From assembly GCA_010030605.1 (NCBI GenBank), contig RHCK01000003.1, positions 1 to 23,382 on the forward strand: 23,382 nt of DNA. The letters are read 5' to 3'. The stretch is from Acidimicrobiia bacterium (GTDB lineage Bacteria; Actinomycetota; Acidimicrobiia; Acidimicrobiales; Ilumatobacteraceae). Of the stretch, positions 15,651-23,205 are shown piece after piece. The notes below the pieces were generated by a model. It worked only from the letters and a program-made list of their open reading frames with translations, did not search any database and was not told where the DNA came from. Each line of letters starts with the position of its first letter. Position 1 is the stretch's first letter. A program made the position numbers and the translations under genes.

Positions 15651-16211
15651 ATGAATTCCATGAACAACCCGCGCTACACCGCCCGCGAACTGGCCTTCAT
15701 CGAGGCCACCCTCGTTCGCCTCACGCGACGACTGAACTCGTGCGGATTGCCCATCGTCCTTCGTGACGAGGTGGCCAGCGCAATGGATGAATACCTGACG
15801 AGGAAGGTCAGCGACCTCGTCGTGCGGTATCCGTCCGGTGCGAAGTTCGTCGATGCCGTGTTCGCCACGCGTTGCATCGATGCGCTTCGTCAGTGGCGGG
15901 CCCAACGAGGTGAGGGTGCTCGTGGCGAGCGCATCGTCGAACTCTTCGACGCGGCGATCGGCGACACATTCGCCGACCCTCGTTTGCGTGATCCGCTCGA
16001 TCCGAGCGAATTGCAGATTCGCTCCAGCCTCATCAAGCGAGTTGGCGCTCGCAAGGGCCAACTGGTCTTCCGAGTGAAGGTGCTCGGCGAGGACACCGCC
16101 ACCGTCGCCGCCGAATTCGGGATTTCGCGCAGTCGCGCCGCTCATCTCATCAACGAGGCACTCAGGGAATTGGGCGGCGACGACGGTTTGGCCGGGGGGT
16201 GGGTCGGGTGA
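15651..16211 (+). CDS. sigma-70-like regulator S3 (region 4 HTH protein)
   Basis: A 186-residue relative in layout of S1 and S2. The N-terminal part has VASAMDEYLTRKVSDLVVRYP (first 20 residues of it from about 41) and ATRCIDALRQWRAQRG (72-87), corresponding to the region-2-like block of the others. The C-terminal HTH is QLVFRVKVLGEDTATVAAEFG then SRSRAAHLINEALREL (about 135-175). It is more diverged than S1 and S2, and the linker is shorter. AAGGAG sits 8 nt before ATG 15651. Its stop overlaps the GTG of the next gene (GTGA), so the two are translationally coupled, hinting that protein A works with S3, perhaps as an anti-sigma-like partner (inference). Confidence 0.65.
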   Translation: MNSMNNPRYTARELAFIEATLVRLTRRLNSCGLPIVLRDEVASAMDEYLTRKVSDLVVRYPSGAKFVDAVFATRCIDALRQWRAQRGEGARGERIVELFDAAIGDTFADPRLRDPLDPSELQIRSSLIKRVGARKGQLVFRVKVLGEDTATVAAEFGISRSRAAHLINEALRELGGDDGLAGGWVG

Positions 16212-16963
16212 CCTCCACCGTCGACTGCCCCGCCGTCGAGTTTTCGGTGTCGTACCGGGCTCTCTCGGATTCGGCCGTCATCTCGTGCGCCGATGACGCC
16301 GTGGCCGAGGCGCTCGGTGCGCCGATCGACGTGGAGCAGCATCTGATCGATCACGACACCACGGTCGAGTCGGCCGAAGTGTCGGGGTCACACGGAATGC
16401 AACGTTTGTTCCTCGCGGCGCAGGTGTTGGGCGTCGCGGCGCGCAGTCGACACGGTTTGTTCGACAACGTCATGCCGGCTCGGTTGCAACACACGTTGAT
16501 GTCATTGGTGCATTTACCGAATCAGCAGACCGATCACGCATTTGCACCACGTCGGACCACCACCAACGTCCCATTGTCCGAGCTGACGGCCATGTGGTCG
16601 AATCTGCACGACCACCGTCGCCCTCGGTACGAGGTGAAAGCGGTGCGAGCAGCGCTCGACGACCTGGCAACGGCCATTGCGCCACGTCCGGCGACGAGTG
16701 CCGACGCCCAGGTTCGCGACGATGTGAGCAACAGCCTGCGAGCCCTCGGCGACGATGTCGCCGAGGGTGATGGCTTGCCGGTTCCGTTGGCCGCGGCGCG
16801 AACGGCCCAGGTGCTGGGCGCCGTGTCGGACTCCCTCGATCCGGCGATCGCGCCGGTGGTGGAAGCGGTGTTCGATTTGTCGTCGGCGTCGAATTGGGAA
16901 GACACGGCCCGCATCTTGCGCGAGGTGCGCACGAACGTGCTGCGATCCCGTCAGCGCGATTGA
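16208..16963 (+). CDS. uncharacterised island protein A (similar to protein B)
   Basis: A 251-residue soluble protein of unknown family. It shares a layout with protein B: an opening FSVSYRALSDSAV like LTLKYRPLSDTVL in B, then DHDTTVESA like DADTTVEWA, and a helical C-terminal third. No membrane segment or catalytic motif is seen. The GTG at 16208 overlaps the S3 stop in GTGA and is preceded by a G-rich stretch, so coupled translation with S3 is likely; a GTG at 16199 is the alternative. The PafBC-type gene follows after 67 bp. Possible roles are adaptor, sensor or partner of a regulator, but nothing in the sequence decides. Confidence 0.6.
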   Translation: MTSTVDCPAVEFSVSYRALSDSAVISCADDAVAEALGAPIDVEQHLIDHDTTVESAEVSGSHGMQRLFLAAQVLGVAARSRHGLFDNVMPARLQHTLMSLVHLPNQQTDHAFAPRRTTTNVPLSELTAMWSNLHDHRRPRYEVKAVRAALDDLATAIAPRPATSADAQVRDDVSNSLRALGDDVAEGDGLPVPLAAARTAQVLGAVSDSLDPAIAPVVEAVFDLSSASNWEDTARILREVRTNVLRSRQRD

Positions 16964-17030
16964 CAATCAGTCGCCAAAACAGTGTGACTTCGCTCTCGCG
17001 CGCCTCGACCCTGCACGGCACAATGCCCCG

Positions 17031-18995
17031 ATGACTTCCCGGGTCGTCTCGCGTCGCGTCAATCCCATTGAACGCGTGCTGAATTTGTTGACCTTGTTGT
17101 TGCGCGCCGAAGCCCCGATGACTCGCGAACAGATCGTGTCCGCGATGGCGCGCGGCGAGTCTCCGTATCCGATCGACGAGGATCCGCAACGACAGTTGTT
17201 CACCAGTGACAAGAACGTGATCACTCGTGATCTTGGCATCCCGGTGCGCACGATGGCCGGTGTTGGCGATGAGGCGGGTCAAACTCTGTACTTCGTCCAT
17301 GAGGACGACATGTGCGTTCCCAACATCGATCTCACCGACGAGGAGCTGTCGATTCTGTCATTGGCCCTCGAGTCGCTGCACCAATCGGTGCCGCAAGCCG
17401 GTGAAGCATTGATGAAGTTCGACGGACATCTGAGTTCGTCACCCATGTCGATGAACATCGGAATGCCCATCGTCGTGGTGCGTCTCTCCGAGATCGCCAA
17501 GCAACATTCGGTGATCCGGGTCGACCATTCGGGATCGAACATCGACATCGAGCCGATGCGCATGGTCTTCGACAAGGGCACCTGGTACGTGATTGCCTTC
17601 CATCGCGCGGACAAAAAGTTGCGCGCTTTGCGATGCTCGCAACTTTCCGACGACATGGAAGTTCTCGATCTCGAACCAATCAACACACGTCGACGCATAT
17701 CGGAACGTGACTTGCGCCGATTGCTTCATGCGGCCGAACAGGATGACTTCATCGCCAGTGTTCGCGTCGATCATTTGGGAGCGTCCTTGTCGTGGTGGGA
17801 CCGGCGAGTCATCGAAACCGAACCACTCTCCGATGGCGGTCTTCGTCTCAGCGTGGCCGTGGATGATCGGGCCCGTTTCCGCGGTTGGTTGCTGGGACTG
17901 GGAACCCATGCGGTGGTCGAAGGTCCGACGGACCTACGAGATCACGTGGTCTCCTGGTTGGAACAGATGTCGTCGATGCCGACGAACGTGCCGAGCGCAC
18001 CGCCTCGACCCGGCGCGACGCCCGGTCGACCGGGACCACGCCCACTCGGCGAACGACTACAACGACTCATTTCGATTCTGCCGTGGTTGCGCAACACCAC
18101 CTCCACACCCGTGGCCGAATTGGCCGGTCGTTTGGGCGTGAGCGAAGAGATGCTCTTGAAAGATCTCGAAGCGGCGTCCATGTGTGGTGTGCCGCCGTAC
18201 ACGAGCGATGCACTGTTCGATTTTTGGGTGGAGGGTGACACGGTTCATTTCTGTGGTGATGGCACCTTGGCCGCTCGCTTTCGTCGCAGTCGATCGTTGA
18301 TGACGCGCAGCGTGAAGTTGACTCCCCGCCAAGCCACGGCGGTGTCACTGGGATTGGCCTCGATGGCGGTGGCCCTCGACGATGCACAGCGCACAACCGG
18401 ACCGTTCGCATCGCTGACGCGCAAGATCGAAGAGGCTCTCGGTGAGATTCCCGTCGAGATTCGCTTGGACGAAGCGCCGTTGATGGTCGAGATGAACGAA
18501 GTCGTGCGCGACCATCGCGAGATCAAGGTGACCTACGTGAACGGTGAGGATGAAATCAGCGAGCGCATCCTCCACCCACGGTTGGTGTTCGTCGACAAGG
18601 GCGAGACGTACCTTCTGGCCGATGACGTGTCGGCGGCATCGGTCGAAACCGATCAAGTGCTACGCATCGATCGCATTCTGCACACCGAAGTCACCGGCGA
18701 TGTTTTCGAACACCGTTCGACCGAGTGGACCGGTTGGGACTTTCGCGGTGATGTCACCGAAGCGGTGTTGTACATCGCTCCGGGCAACGGCTGGCTGATC
18801 GATCGTCTGCCACTGAAGGGTTGCGTCGTGAACGATGATGACTCCATGTTCATTTGGGTGGATGTGGTGAGCCAGACCTGGCTGGCCAAGCTGTTGGTTC
18901 GTTGCGGACATCCGTCCTGTGTGGTGTCGCCCTCGTCGCTGCGCGAGGTGGCACCGCAGTGGGCTCGGAACGTGTTGGGTCACTACACGACCTGA
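17031..18995 (+). CDS. pafBC: fused PafB-PafC-type WYL transcriptional regulator
   Basis: A 654-residue protein with two homologous halves. The first half opens with an HTH (VNPIERVLNLLTLLLRAEA, about 10-70) and has a WYL domain with IEPMRMVFDKGTWYVIAFHR (near 178). A proline-rich hinge (about 325-340) leads to the second half: HTH RLQRLISILPWLRNT..AELAGRLGVSEEMLLKDL, then MCGVPPY and a second WYL domain with ILHPRLVFVDKGETYLLA. This order and the MCGxPxY motif match PafB followed by PafC, the actinobacterial activator of DNA-damage genes, known also as a fusion. WYL domains sense ligands such as nucleic acids. No proteasome genes are nearby, so this may be a local copy serving the island. 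The start lacks a clear ribosome binding site. Confidence 0.85.
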   Translation: MTSRVVSRRVNPIERVLNLLTLLLRAEAPMTREQIVSAMARGESPYPIDEDPQRQLFTSDKNVITRDLGIPVRTMAGVGDEAGQTLYFVHEDDMCVPNIDLTDEELSILSLALESLHQSVPQAGEALMKFDGHLSSSPMSMNIGMPIVVVRLSEIAKQHSVIRVDHSGSNIDIEPMRMVFDKGTWYVIAFHRADKKLRALRCSQLSDDMEVLDLEPINTRRRISERDLRRLLHAAEQDDFIASVRVDHLGASLSWWDRRVIETEPLSDGGLRLSVAVDDRARFRGWLLGLGTHAVVEGPTDLRDHVVSWLEQMSSMPTNVPSAPPRPGATPGRPGPRPLGERLQRLISILPWLRNTTSTPVAELAGRLGVSEEMLLKDLEAASMCGVPPYTSDALFDFWVEGDTVHFCGDGTLAARFRRSRSLMTRSVKLTPRQATAVSLGLASMAVALDDAQRTTGPFASLTRKIEEALGEIPVEIRLDEAPLMVEMNEVVRDHREIKVTYVNGEDEISERILHPRLVFVDKGETYLLADDVSAASVETDQVLRIDRILHTEVTGDVFEHRSTEWTGWDFRGDVTEAVLYIAPGNGWLIDRLPLKGCVVNDDDSMFIWVDVVSQTWLAKLLVRCGHPSCVVSPSSLREVAPQWARNVLGHYTT

Positions 18996-19010
18996 TTCGA
19001 GGTTCGGCCA
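18993..19010 (+). promoter_or_regulatory. third copy of the 18-bp island motif, upstream of protein B
   Basis: TGATTCGAGGTTCGGCCA differs at two positions from the copy at 14520. Like the first copy, it begins at the stop codon of the preceding gene. It starts 101 bp before the GTG of protein B, nearly the same distance as the copy before ARPP-1 (104 bp). Confidence 0.5.
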
Positions 19011-19054
19011 TCTCGCATTTCGATGTGAGTACATGTGAGGCATTTCGCATGATT

Positions 19055-19077
19055 TTTCGTGCCAATTGGTGACGAAA
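19055..19077. promoter_or_regulatory. imperfect palindrome before protein B
   Basis: TTTCGT and ACGAAA flank a centre containing the perfect palindrome CCAATTGG. It ends 16 bp before the GTG start of protein B. Also, GCATTTCG occurs twice just upstream (19015, 19040). A dimeric regulator site is possible. Confidence 0.4.
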
Positions 19078-19093
19078 CTGGCAACATGGAGAT

Positions 19094-19849
19094 GTGAAAG
19101 CGCATCTCACGCTGAAGTACCGGCCGCTGTCGGACACGGTTCTCGGTTTCGTGGAGGGGTTGACCCCCGACGCTGGTGAGTCGTCGACCCTCCCCGACAT
19201 TTCCTCGACCGTGGTTCGCGATCGACTGGACGCCGACACGACGGTCGAGTGGGCCCCCATTGATGGCGTCGACGTGTTGGTGGGCTTTCAACAGCTGCAT
19301 GCCTCGGTGCGCCCACGGGTGGAGGGTCTCCCCGGTCTGATCGGGGTGTTGGTCACCGAACTGATTCTGAAGGCCAAAGACGACGAGGACACCGAGGACG
19401 TCGTCGGTGGCCCGGCGTCCATTCTCCGATCTTTCGAAATGCGACACGATGTCGACGTGACCATGTTGGTGAAGCCGGTGGTCGTGCGTGAGAGAGTCCG
19501 TGCTCCACGAGCCACCACCAAGGGTGTCGAGGCGGCGTTGCATCACATGATCGATCGCGCCGAAGTGAACGAAGATGATTCGTCGCGCCCGGCCCTGGCC
19601 GCGCTGCGTGACTTGGCCGCCTCCATCGGTGATGGCGAGGGACTGTCGAGTGAGCGCACCGCCGAAGCAGCCTTTCAGGCCATCTCGTCATCGGGCATGC
19701 GTAGTCGGCAACAGCAAACAGCGTGGCTGAACGTGGTCAACGATCTACGTGATCAACGCACATGGTCGCGCGCCATTCAGAGCGCCATGTCGGCGCCGGA
19801 CTCCGATGCCATGTCGGAGCTCGACGCCGCCAAGAACGACGACGACTGA
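19094..19849 (+). CDS. uncharacterised island protein B (similar to protein A)
   Basis: A 251-residue soluble protein, the same length as protein A, with matching landmarks: LTLKYRPLSDTVLGFVEG at the start, DADTTVEWAP near residue 50, and a helical C-terminus RQQQTAWLNVVNDLRDQ; the tail is acidic and Asp-rich. It has no recognisable catalytic motif or membrane segment. The start is GTG 19094; a four-codon ATG ORF (19086, MEM) ends over it in ATGTGA, so start choice or coupling is unusual. It is convergent with the ADP-ribosylglycohydrolase fusion, 11 bp apart. The function is unknown; its pairing with A on both sides of the PafBC gene suggests a shared role. Confidence 0.58.
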   Translation: MKAHLTLKYRPLSDTVLGFVEGLTPDAGESSTLPDISSTVVRDRLDADTTVEWAPIDGVDVLVGFQQLHASVRPRVEGLPGLIGVLVTELILKAKDDEDTEDVVGGPASILRSFEMRHDVDVTMLVKPVVVRERVRAPRATTKGVEAALHHMIDRAEVNEDDSSRPALAALRDLAASIGDGEGLSSERTAEAAFQAISSSGMRSRQQQTAWLNVVNDLRDQRTWSRAIQSAMSAPDSDAMSELDAAKNDDD

Positions 19850-19860
19850 CCGCGTGTCGA

Positions 19861-20979
19861 TCAGACGCGGACCTTTGGTTCCCACGTATCGCGCAGGAAC
19901 TCGGTGAACGTGGTGTTCCACGGGGCGTAGCGATACCAACGTTGCTCGAGCCACTCGTGAGCCTCGACCTCGGTGAAGCCGTAACGACGCATGGCCCAGG
20001 CTTTCAACACCAGTCCGGTGCGGCTTCGGCCGCCGTGGCAATGCACGAGCACCCGATGTCCGTCGGCGAGCAGTGCGTCGACCGTCGACACGGCATCCTC
20101 GACGGCGGCCAGAAGGTTCACGTTCTCGTCGTGTCCCACCTCGTCGCGCATGTACAACTCGCGGCGCACCGTGTGATGATCCAGCCGACCATCGATGAGA
20201 CACAGAGAGACCGTGGCGAAATCACCGTCGCATTCGATGGCACCACCAAGATCCGATGCAAACACCGGAACTTCGTCGTCGACACGTTGGGGATGTGCCG
20301 GCTCTTCGAGGCGGGTGCGACTGGCCCGGCGACGACCGAGCAGTAGTCGCGCCGTGTCCAAGAGGTCGGCATAGCGATACGAGGACCGGCCCGTGGGGTT
20401 GGTGAACGACCCGTGCACCACCGTCAACGACCAACCCGCGAGGGGATCGAAGTGCGTCAGCTCGGCCTGGGTGCGCGCGATCGTCATCACGTCGGATGTG
20501 TCATGACCCACGTAGGCCAACGCGATGGCCCAGGTGCGCATGAGAGCGCCATTGCTGGCGGTCCGCCCCCAGGTGCGATGGACCTCGGCCGCGGCGTCGT
20601 GACGATCTTCGTGCGCCAGCGCTCCGGCCGTGGTGGTGCCACAGTCGGTGGCCCCCGAACGCCAGGCGCGGAAACGTGCCCACACGTCGTCGAGGTCGAG
20701 TGACCCACAGGCCAACAGTGATTCGGCCAGGGCCAGCATCATTTGGCTGTCGTCGGTGAATTCGCCCGGGGCCCAGTCGAACGCACCGCCGCCGATCATC
20801 TCGGTGGAGGTCCCCAAGAGGGGCGTGGGGAAGCGCGTCGAAAAGGCGTGCGATGGGCCGAATTCGAACGGTGCTCCGAGGGCGTCGCCGACGCAGGCTC
20901 CGATGAGAGCTCCGATGCCGCGTTGCTGAGAGTCGGGGCCGATGTTGTTGTTGGGGGAGTCGAAGTGTGTGTTGTTCAT
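19861..20979 (-). CDS. shortened ADP-ribosylglycohydrolase fused to a cysteine (dual-specificity type) phosphatase
   Basis: A 372-residue fusion. Residues about 20-215 are an ADP-ribosylglycohydrolase: GACVGDALGAPFEF (27-40), metal-ligand motif GEFTDDSQM (72-80), SNGALMR and ELTHFDPLAG. Residues about 230-372 are a cysteine phosphatase with LGGAIECDGDF and the CX5R loop HCHGGRSRTG (Cys314 to Arg320). The usual second metal motif (GxDTDT) and the helices around it are absent between ELTHFDP and the phosphatase, about 100 residues short of the family. So hydrolase activity is doubtful and it may only bind ADP-ribose. The phosphatase could act on the product or on a phosphorylated nucleotide. 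ATG 20979 lacks a clear ribosome binding site. Confidence 0.85.
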   Translation of the reverse strand: MNNTHFDSPNNNIGPDSQQRGIGALIGACVGDALGAPFEFGPSHAFSTRFPTPLLGTSTEMIGGGAFDWAPGEFTDDSQMMLALAESLLACGSLDLDDVWARFRAWRSGATDCGTTTAGALAHEDRHDAAAEVHRTWGRTASNGALMRTWAIALAYVGHDTSDVMTIARTQAELTHFDPLAGWSLTVVHGSFTNPTGRSSYRYADLLDTARLLLGRRRASRTRLEEPAHPQRVDDEVPVFASDLGGAIECDGDFATVSLCLIDGRLDHHTVRRELYMRDEVGHDENVNLLAAVEDAVSTVDALLADGHRVLVHCHGGRSRTGLVLKAWAMRRYGFTEVEAHEWLEQRWYRYAPWNTTFTEFLRDTWEPKVRV

Positions 20980-21038
20980 CGAGCAAGAAGAACCAGAAAA
21001 AGTCTTCTGGATCGGGAACCCGACCGAAGAAGGCAAAG

Positions 21039-21332
21039 GTGGAAAACCCGCCGAGTTCGACGCCGTGGAAACGTCGTTCCTTTTGGGTCGTCGCACTCGG
21101 CGAGATTCGTGAGGTGCCCCAGAAGTGGCATCGCGTCGAGCGCCTGTACACCAAGTCCACCGCCCAACAGATCGCCAGCGATCTCCGCTCGAGTCATCGT
21201 CGTCGGCCGGATGGAGTTCGTGTGAAGGGCATCTTGCCGGGCGAACGGTGGGACGCTCGATCCGAGCCCAGCCCCGAGGGGCCGAAGGATCAGTACGCGA
21301 TCTGGGTGATGTTCCTCGGACCTCGCGGTTAG
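21039..21332 (+). CDS. small basic protein, related to the convergent protein at 21390-21755
   Basis: A 97-residue protein of unknown family. It shares with the protein at 21390-21755 the blocks RRSFW, RLYTKSTAQQIASDLR and WVMFLG near the end. It is rich in Arg and Lys, with tryptophans at matching positions. GTG 21039 is preferred for its AAGAAGG; the frame is open to a GTG at 20967, but that would overlap the divergent hydrolase start. Function unknown; nucleic-acid binding is possible from charge. Confidence 0.55.
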   Translation: MENPPSSTPWKRRSFWVVALGEIREVPQKWHRVERLYTKSTAQQIASDLRSSHRRRPDGVRVKGILPGERWDARSEPSPEGPKDQYAIWVMFLGPRG

Positions 21333-21340
21333 TCGTCCCG

Positions 21341-21356
21341 ACCGACGCCCGTCGGT
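21341..21356. terminator. short hairpin between convergent genes
   Basis: ACCGAC-GCCC-GTCGGT, 6 bp perfect with a 4-nt loop, lies between two convergent stops. There is no U-tract on either side, so it is at best a weak bidirectional terminator. Confidence 0.3.
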
Positions 21357-21389
21357 GGCAACAGGTGCTTCGCGCGCACGTTCGGTTGT

Positions 21390-21755
21390 TCAGCTGGCCT
21401 CGGCCAGATTGAACTTTTCTCCGAGATAGCGCACCCACACTTCACAATCTCCGGGCGCGCCACCCGACGTGGGGATCCACTTGCTCTCCCAGATCTCGTC
21501 GGGTTCGAAGCCGCGAACGCGGTGCACCGATGCCGGACGCAGATGAGCGCAACGCACGTCGCTGGCGATCTGTTGCGCCGTCTTCTTCGTGTACAGCTTG
21601 GGGATGCGGTACCACGTGCCGCTGGCACGGGCTTCGTCGAGCGACCGCTGCCAGAAGCTGCGACGGCGGTGTCGACGAGGGCCGGACGGGGCGAGCGTGG
21701 CGTTGCGCGCGGCACGGGTTACAGGGGCATGAGTCGAGGTGGCATGACTGGTCAT
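21390..21755 (-). CDS. small basic protein, related to the convergent protein at 21039-21332
   Basis: A 121-residue protein. After a low-complexity Ala/Thr/Arg-rich start (about 1-30) it has RRRSFW, KLYTKKTAQQIASDVRCAH and CEVWVRYLG, which align block by block with its convergent neighbour. No known family recognised. ATG 21755 follows TATAGGGGT with no spaced ribosome binding site; a leaderless start with TATAGG as -10 is possible. The two genes may have arisen by inverted duplication and then diverged. Confidence 0.6.
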   Translation of the reverse strand: MTSHATSTHAPVTRAARNATLAPSGPRRHRRRSFWQRSLDEARASGTWYRIPKLYTKKTAQQIASDVRCAHLRPASVHRVRGFEPDEIWESKWIPTSGGAPGDCEVWVRYLGEKFNLAEAS

Positions 21756-21809
21756 ACCCCTATAACGAGTGGTTCCTCACAATGTGTGCGGGGTGACCAC
21801 TGTGCGGGG

Positions 21810-22337
21810 TTACCAGCGTTCGACGGTCCAACCCGTCGGTCGCCCGTTGGCATACGGCATGACCCCGTGGAACGTCCGGGGGTCGTCGTCCAAGACCAGG
21901 GGTAAGAAGTGGCGGTCGCCCTCCCACATGGGCAGATGAGCCGTTTCACGAACGCGTGAATCGGGGTCGCAGGCTCGGAGAAGCCGCTCGATGGCGATCC
22001 ATTCCAACCGACCCTCGTCGTTGTCGGCCGGCGGGGTGCCCGTCCATGAATCGACAAGAAAGATCGGCGACAACCAATCCTCGCCGTTCGGCCCGAAGCC
22101 GGGCCAGGAAACGGTGCCGCGAAGGCGCATCGATACCACCTCGATGCTGGCCTCCTCGCGAAGCTCGCGTCGCACTCCGGCGGCGAGGTCCTCATGGGTT
22201 TCCAGTTTTCCTCCGAGGCCGTTCCACTTACCCAAGTGTTCGTCGTGCTGACGTCGGTTCCGATGAACCATCAACACGGAGTTGGTGGAGTTGTCGCGCA
22301 CGTACGCCAGCGTTCCGATGATGGGCGTGTACGGCAT
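21810..22337 (-). CDS. Nudix hydrolase (MutT/MTH1-like)
   Basis: A 175-residue Nudix protein. The Nudix box is complete: GGKLETHEDLAAG then VRRELREEASI (about 42-63, with Ser in place of the usual Gly near the end). The preceding HLGKWNGLGGK resembles MTH1/MutT enzymes that hydrolyse oxidised nucleoside triphosphates. Other Nudix proteins cleave ADP-ribose, so a link to the island's ADP-ribose theme is possible but not shown. The start at 22337 is chosen over an in-frame TTG/ATG at 22397, which would overlap the divergent gene. The 58-bp gap to the divergent dioxygenase holds both promoters. Confidence 0.88.
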   Translation of the reverse strand: MPYTPIIGTLAYVRDNSTNSVLMVHRNRRQHDEHLGKWNGLGGKLETHEDLAAGVRRELREEASIEVVSMRLRGTVSWPGFGPNGEDWLSPIFLVDSWTGTPPADNDEGRLEWIAIERLLRACDPDSRVRETAHLPMWEGDRHFLPLVLDDDPRTFHGVMPYANGRPTGWTVERW

Positions 22338-22395
22338 GGTCTCTCTTGTAGCAGAACGTGCGTGATCTCGGGGAGGCTGTGGGCAGACTGAGAGC

Positions 22396-23205
22396 ATGAC
22401 GGCGAGTGCCGAATTCCCGCGTTCCGAATACCAGCGACACGGAGTGGTGGTGTTGCGCGGTGTGTTGGCGCCTCACGAGGTGGATCTGCTGCGTGAGGGA
22501 ATCGATGCGGTGATGGCCAACCCGAGCCCGCGCGCCAAGGTGGCCAGCGCGCCCGACGACCCGGGATTCTTCATCGAGGACTTCTGCACCTGGCGTGATC
22601 ATCCTGCTTTCGAGTCGGTGATCCGCACGTCGAGGTTGGCAACGGTGGCGGCCGAATTGATGGGGTCGCGAACGGTCACCATGTATCACGATCACATCCT
22701 GGTGAAGGAGCCCGGCACGCGGCAGCGCACGCCGTGGCATCAGGATCAGCCGTATTACGACGTCGAAGGGGTGCAGAACGTGAGTTTCTGGATTCCGGTG
22801 GATCCGGTGTCGCGCGAGGATTGTCTCGAGGTGATCGCCGGAACCCATCGGGGTCCGTGGCTGATGCCGCGTTCGTTCTTGGATCAGCAAGCCAAGTGGT
22901 TCCCCGAAGGATCGCTGACCGAGATGCCGAACTACGACGCCGAACGTTCGGCGCACACCATCGTGAGCGCCGATCTGCAGCCCGGCGATTGCATCGCGTT
23001 CCACATGCTCGCGGTGCACGGCGCTCCCGGTGTGTCGGGTACAAACCGACGTCGGGTGTTCAGCCTGCGACTGCTCGGTGATGACATGGTGTTCGCGCCT
23101 CGTGATTGGACGACGTCGCCGGAGATGACCGCGGTGTTCGACGGACCGGATTCGCGGGTCTCGGGCGAACTGCTGACGGGCGACTGGTTCCCCCGACTGC
23201 TCTGA
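22396..23205 (+). CDS. phytanoyl-CoA dioxygenase (PhyH) family oxygenase
   Basis: A 269-residue Fe(II)/2-oxoglutarate oxygenase of the PhyH family. The iron triad is visible: WHQDQPY (His115, Asp117) and the distal histidine in MLAVHGAPG (His208), with an arginine-rich strand (RRRVFSLR) behind for 2-oxoglutarate. LEVIAGTHRGPWLMP is a typical PhyH loop. Length is normal and all ligands are intact, so it should hydroxylate a small molecule; the substrate is unknown. No strong ribosome binding site. Its last codons lie in the left arm of the terminal inverted repeat. Confidence 0.92.
   Translation: MTASAEFPRSEYQRHGVVVLRGVLAPHEVDLLREGIDAVMANPSPRAKVASAPDDPGFFIEDFCTWRDHPAFESVIRTSRLATVAAELMGSRTVTMYHDHILVKEPGTRQRTPWHQDQPYYDVEGVQNVSFWIPVDPVSREDCLEVIAGTHRGPWLMPRSFLDQQAKWFPEGSLTEMPNYDAERSAHTIVSADLQPGDCIAFHMLAVHGAPGVSGTNRRRVFSLRLLGDDMVFAPRDWTTSPEMTAVFDGPDSRVSGELLTGDWFPRLL

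Noticed and set aside
20160..20500. A frameshift hiding the missing glycohydrolase motif
   Set aside because: I saw no GxDTDT-like segment in the other two minus-strand frames here, so a true deletion is more likely.
20967..21038. GTG at 20967 as start of the small basic protein
   Set aside because: It would overlap the divergent glycohydrolase start by 13 bp; GTG 21039 has an AAGAAGG before it.
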